9,570 nucleotides of DNA, taken from assembly GCA_005805045.1 (NCBI GenBank), contig SYNW01000017.1:1-9570 (forward strand), in the 5' to 3' direction. Both the position numbers and the translations under genes were made by a program. The notes below the pieces were generated by a model. The model saw nothing but the letters and a program-made list of their open reading frames with translations, did no database searches and was not told the DNA's origin. This DNA is from Actinomycetota bacterium. Its GTDB lineage: Bacteria; Actinomycetota; Acidimicrobiia; Acidimicrobiales; Ilumatobacteraceae. This document shows positions 6,754-9,570 of the stretch, piece after piece (positions within the stretch are counted from its first letter, which is position 1; each line of letters begins with the position of its first letter).

Positions 6754-7488
6754 TTAGTTTCGAAAATCACAAGATTCTTGATCAAGAATTTCGGTCAATG
6801 CCGCGAAGTGATGCTCGCCAACATTCGGGTACTCTAGCCATTGTTTGCAAACCATTGCGGCAGTCTCGTTGGGTATCAACTGAAGTTTGCGTCCAGTCGA
6901 CATTGCCAGAACTTGCAGTTGCGAGGCTTTTTCAAGATAATAAAGTTCGTCAAAAGTATCGGCCACCGACTTGCCAACGACGATCACACCGTGATTCGCC
7001 AAAAACAAAACGCTGCACGATTTACCCAAGATTTTGGCGACTCGCTCTCCCTCGGTGGTCTCCAGAGCCATGCCCGCATAGTCGCGGTCATAGGCGATTC
7101 GATTAAAAAAACGACAGGCGTTTTGGTCGAGCATCAAATATTCGAAACCTTGCAGACACGCCAACGCGGTCGTGTAAGGCATATGCGTATGCAACACACA
7201 CCTGGCGTCGGGCACCAACTTATGAATCTGTCCGTGCAGGTTGATCGCGGTCGGATCGACATCTTGACCAACCTCGATTCCAAAATCTTCTGAGTTCATG
7301 TCAACCAGCACCAAATCACTTGCCCGCATTCGTGAAAAGTGCCGACCCGCAGGATTAATCAGAAACTTCTGACCGTCATCAGAAATTGCGACGCTGAAAT
7401 GATTAGCGACTGCTTCATGCATGTTCAATCGCGCCGCCGAGCGAAAGGCAACCGCTAAATCTAAACGAGCCTGTTGCTCGATCGTCAT
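6754..7488 (-). CDS. Class II aldolase/adducin-family protein
   Basis: Single-domain member of the class II aldolase/adducin family, 244 residues. Relatives are zinc enzymes that cleave or decarboxylate phosphorylated or free ketoses and keto acids (fuculose-1-phosphate aldolase, ribulose-5-phosphate epimerase, OtnC-type decarboxylases), usually as tetramers in the cytoplasm. The three zinc histidines are visible: His100 and His102 in HTHMPY and His166 in LANHGV. NPAGRHFSRM (about 45-54) fits the phosphate/substrate-binding stretch. The catalytic Glu73 of FucA aligns with Ala81 (19 residues before the first His of the HxH pair in both), so this is an adducin-like branch and aldolase activity is not assured. 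It begins 10 bases after the beta-hydroxyacid dehydrogenase stop, without a clear ribosome-binding site, and ends 21 bases before the alcohol dehydrogenase start. In the operon it is the candidate for carbon-carbon cleavage or decarboxylation. Family certain, reaction unknown. Confidence 0.85.
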   Translation of the reverse strand: MTIEQQARLDLAVAFRSAARLNMHEAVANHFSVAISDDGQKFLINPAGRHFSRMRASDLVLVDMNSEDFGIEVGQDVDPTAINLHGQIHKLVPDARCVLHTHMPYTTALACLQGFEYLMLDQNACRFFNRIAYDRDYAGMALETTEGERVAKILGKSCSVLFLANHGVIVVGKSVADTFDELYYLEKASQLQVLAMSTGRKLQLIPNETAAMVCKQWLEYPNVGEHHFAALTEILDQESCDFRN

Positions 7489-7498
7489 GATTTAAATG

Positions 7499-8428
7499 CT
7501 ATTGCAACCTGGCTGGAAACCCAGGCGCACGCAGATCAGTGCCAAGTGCATCTTCAAGAAGTTTGACGACTTGTGTCGACCACACTTCTCCACCGTATTG
7601 TGACTTCGCACGCACAAAGGCTTGTTGCACGGTGCTCGCCACATCAAGGGGTACACCGAGCTTGCGACCATACTCCATGGCAAATCCCATGTCTTTGAGT
7701 GCAAGATCCATCGTGAAACCAATGTCGTAACTACCGTTGAGAATCACTTGTCCTTCGGTCTCGTGCACGAAACTGTTGCCAGAACTGTTCTTGATCACTT
7801 CGTATGCAATGCCAAGATCGATGCCGCCTTTTTTCGCCAGCATCAACGCCTCGCCGCAGGCCACGAGATGGATGAAAGCAAGCATGTTCGTGATCACTTT
7901 GATCACCGCTGCGCTGCCAAGTTCGCCGACATAAATAACTGGCTTGCCCATCGCTTCAAGAAGATCTTTGTGTGCTGCAAATATTTTTGGGTCGCCACCA
8001 ACTAAAACAGTTATGTCACCTTCGGCTGCCTTATGTACGCCGCCGGTCACGGGCGATTCAAGAGTGTTGAAGCCCAATTTCGTCGCGATTTCACCGAGTC
8101 GCAATGTCTCACTGCGGTCGTTGGTGCTCATATCGATCCAAGTTGCACCTTTGGCTAAACCTGAAAATACGCCGCTATCACCGTTGACCACGGCGTCGAT
8201 CGCGCCTGGTGAAGGCAAACAAGTAAAGACAACTTCAGAACTTTGGGCAACTTCTTTGGCGCTACTCGCCCATTTCGCACCCTTGGCAAGGAGTCCGTCG
8301 CCAAGCGACTTGTTCAGATCATTGATCGTCACATTGTGACCCGCACGAATCAAACTTGCCGCCAAATAAACGCCGAGATGTCCGAGTCCAATAAAGCCGC
8401 AACTGCGTGGTGTGATTGTGCTGCTCAT
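7499..8428 (-). CDS. NAD(P)-dependent beta-hydroxyacid dehydrogenase (3-hydroxyisobutyrate dehydrogenase/GarR family)
   Basis: Length 309 residues, typical for the family. Members interconvert 3-hydroxy acids and semialdehydes: 3-hydroxyisobutyrate, tartronate semialdehyde/glycerate (GarR), L-threonate (LtnD) or 4-hydroxybutyrate. Seen: Rossmann motif GFIGLGHLG (11-19) with Asp37 in INDLN, suggesting NAD+; LPSP near 71-74; the substrate motif SPVTGGVHKAAEG (125-137); catalytic Lys177 with Asn181 (IKVITN); and Lys245-Asp246 of the C-terminal KD motif. The start is ATG at 8428, whose ATGA overlaps the upstream aldehyde dehydrogenase stop by 4 bases, a sign of translational coupling. An in-frame TTG at 8440 would add four residues but is less likely. 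The next gene starts 10 bases after the stop. It could reduce a semialdehyde released by the aldolase-like protein or oxidise a hydroxy acid. Family confident, substrate not. Confidence 0.87.
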   Translation of the reverse strand: MSSTITPRSCGFIGLGHLGVYLAASLIRAGHNVTINDLNKSLGDGLLAKGAKWASSAKEVAQSSEVVFTCLPSPGAIDAVVNGDSGVFSGLAKGATWIDMSTNDRSETLRLGEIATKLGFNTLESPVTGGVHKAAEGDITVLVGGDPKIFAAHKDLLEAMGKPVIYVGELGSAAVIKVITNMLAFIHLVACGEALMLAKKGGIDLGIAYEVIKNSSGNSFVHETEGQVILNGSYDIGFTMDLALKDMGFAMEYGRKLGVPLDVASTVQQAFVRAKSQYGGEVWSTQVVKLLEDALGTDLRAPGFPARLQ

Positions 8429-9570
8429 AGTTGAATCCAAGTCGTCTTCAAGTTCGTGTAACCCTCTATCGAATGCATCGAGCGATCTCGACCAGTGCCA
8501 GATTGTTTGAATCCGCCGAAAGGTGTCGTGATCGAACCCTTGTCGAAAGTATTAACCCAAACGGTGCCCGTGCGCAATTTGCGTGCGATGCGGTGGGCTT
8601 TGGTGATGTCGCGAGTCCAAACGGCCGATGCCAAACCATATTGCGTGTCATTGGCGACGCGCACGGCTTCCTCGGCACCCTCAACCGCAATCGATGCCAA
8701 CACTGGTCCGAAGATTTCTTCGCGTTCGATGCGCATACCTGGTTTGACATTTCGAAACACGGTTGGCGGAATAAATACTCCACCTTTGACCGGCTCGACG
8801 CAATCTCCACCCGAGAAGACTTTTGCGCCTTCTTTCTTGCCGATATCGATATAGCCGAGCACGCGCTCGAATTGTGTCTTGTCAACTATCGTGCCCATCG
8901 CCGTCGCCGGATCATATGGATCACCAGGTTGAATCGCCTTGCCGACGTTTGTGATTTTCTCAAGCAACTCATCCTCAACTGCTTTTTCGACAACCAACCG
9001 AGTGCCGGCATGACATGTTTGTCCGGAGTTATAGAAAACACCCCAGGCAATCGACGATGCCGCGGCGTCAAGATCTGCGCAGTCACTCAACACAATTTGT
9101 GGCGTCTTGCCACCAAGTTCAAGCGAAACAGGTTTGCCGTTGCTTTCCGCCGCGTACGTCAAAAAGTATCGACCCACCTCTGTAGACCCGGTGAAAGCAA
9201 GTTTGTCGACATCCATATGTCGGCCGAGTGCGGCACCAGCCGTCGGACCAAAACCAGGCACGACATTGAATACGCCGTCTGGCAAACCTGCTCGAGAACC
9301 AAGTTCGGCAAACAGCAACGCCGACAAGGGTGACTGCTCTGCTGGTTTGAGCACGACCGAGTTTCCGCCAGCCAATGCGGCGCCGACCTTCCATGAAGAA
9401 ATAATCAACGGATAGTTCCATGGCACGACTGCACCGACAACACCAAGGGGTTCACGTTCAATCAACGCCACTGCATCGCGCGGAACCGGTGCCACTTGGC
9501 CATAAATCTTGTCGATCGTTTCGGCAAACCACTGCAGGTTGTTGGCCGCAGAAGCAATGTCAACATTCAC
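8425..9570 (-). CDS. Aldehyde dehydrogenase, PuuC/KauB-like (N-terminus outside the window)
   Basis: NAD(P)-dependent aldehyde dehydrogenase; 381 C-terminal residues are visible and about 115 N-terminal ones lie past the right edge. The GTG at the edge is an internal Val codon, not a start. Seen: cofactor motif VVPWNYPL, KPAEQSPLSA, the GSTEVGRYF helix, general-base Glu (codon 9120-9118, LELGGK), nucleophile Cys (codon 9015-9013, GQTCHAGTRL) 35 residues later as in active enzymes, EEIFGPV, and PFGGFKQSGTGRD. The C-terminal run GRDRSMHSIEGYTNLKTTW closely follows E. coli PuuC (gamma-glutamyl-aminobutyraldehyde dehydrogenase) and Pseudomonas KauB (4-guanidinobutyraldehyde dehydrogenase). It oxidises an aldehyde to its acid and overlaps the next gene by 4 bases. 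KauB activity would make it the third step after the AruH/AruI-like pair; otherwise it serves its own operon. The acyl substrate cannot be read from sequence. Confidence 0.9.
   Translation of the reverse strand: MNVDIASAANNLQWFAETIDKIYGQVAPVPRDAVALIEREPLGVVGAVVPWNYPLIISSWKVGAALAGGNSVVLKPAEQSPLSALLFAELGSRAGLPDGVFNVVPGFGPTAGAALGRHMDVDKLAFTGSTEVGRYFLTYAAESNGKPVSLELGGKTPQIVLSDCADLDAAASSIAWGVFYNSGQTCHAGTRLVVEKAVEDELLEKITNVGKAIQPGDPYDPATAMGTIVDKTQFERVLGYIDIGKKEGAKVFSGGDCVEPVKGGVFIPPTVFRNVKPGMRIEREEIFGPVLASIAVEGAEEAVRVANDTQYGLASAVWTRDITKAHRIARKLRTGTVWVNTFDKGSITTPFGGFKQSGTGRDRSMHSIEGYTNLKTTWIQL

Noticed and set aside
8426..8440. TTG start at 8440 for the beta-hydroxyacid dehydrogenase
   Set aside because: The ATG at 8428 makes a classic ATGA overlap with the upstream stop and leaves the Rossmann motif at the usual distance from the N-terminus.
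8431..9333. Open frame of about 300 codons on the plus strand opposite the aldehyde dehydrogenase gene
   Set aside because: It is the antisense shadow of a clear aldehyde dehydrogenase with intact catalytic motifs. Its translation is rich in Arg and Cys with no recognisable domain.
9568..9570. GTG at the right edge as start of the aldehyde dehydrogenase
   Set aside because: The family needs about 115 more N-terminal residues and the aligned position is internal, so the gene is cut by the window edge.
3133..9570. Reading the minus-strand operon as a galactarate/glucarate (Gar) or threonate (Ltn/Otn) operon
   Set aside because: The aldolase is not HpcH/GarL type, no DUF1537 kinase or OtnI isomerase gene is present, and the enolase-superfamily active site differs from GarD/GudD and galactonate dehydratases.
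1..9570. CRISPR arrays, insertion sequences, transposases, riboswitches and other tRNA genes
   Set aside because: No regularly spaced repeats, terminal inverted repeats, transposase motifs or cloverleaf sequences were seen. The coding genes fill nearly all of the window.

Overview
This window reads as a chromosomal segment of a free-living bacterium, most likely an actinobacterium of moderate G+C. The tmRNA tail resembles actinobacterial ssrA genes, and GTG starts and weak Shine-Dalgarno sequences occur. The lineage is a guess, because nothing here is a decisive marker. All identifications rest on recognising motifs and remembered family sequences; no search was run.

Layout: (1) Positions 1-264 hold the 3' part of a tmRNA gene (ssrA, + strand), cut by the left edge and ending in an encoded CCA. 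(2) Positions 325-3096 (+ strand) are a tight two-gene operon. A class I aminotransferase resembling arginine:pyruvate transaminase (AruH) is followed 3 bases later by a ThDP-dependent decarboxylase resembling 2-ketoarginine decarboxylase (AruI). Together they would convert L-arginine to 2-ketoarginine and then to 4-guanidinobutyraldehyde. (3) Positions 3133 to beyond 9570 (- strand, convergent with the pair) are a closely packed run of six genes. In transcription order these are a PuuC/KauB-type aldehyde dehydrogenase (5' end outside the window), a beta-hydroxyacid dehydrogenase, a class II aldolase/adducin-family protein, a zinc alcohol dehydrogenase, an enolase-superfamily protein of the mandelate racemase type, and an MFS transporter. 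Gaps run from a 4-base overlap to 56 bases.

Working together: the minus-strand genes have the make-up of a catabolic operon for a hydroxy acid, sugar acid or polyol (oxidation, dehydration, carbon-carbon cleavage or decarboxylation, then aldehyde oxidation or reduction). The substrate cannot be named. Two of its enzymes lack acidic residues that are catalytic in the best-studied relatives: the enolase-superfamily protein lacks a metal-ligand Asp and the Asp of the His-Asp dyad, and the aldolase-like protein lacks the FucA-type Glu. The textbook reactions may therefore not apply. The aldehyde dehydrogenase is of the type that oxidises 4-guanidinobutyraldehyde or gamma-glutamyl-aminobutyraldehyde, so it could link the two operons. 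The ureohydrolase that would complete the arginine transaminase route is not in the window.

The most interesting points are the aruHI-like pair beside a KauB-type dehydrogenase, the altered active site of the enolase-superfamily protein, the six-gene operon of unknown substrate, and the absence of a recognisable ALAA-type tag in the visible tmRNA. No CRISPR array, transposase, integrase or other mobile element was seen.
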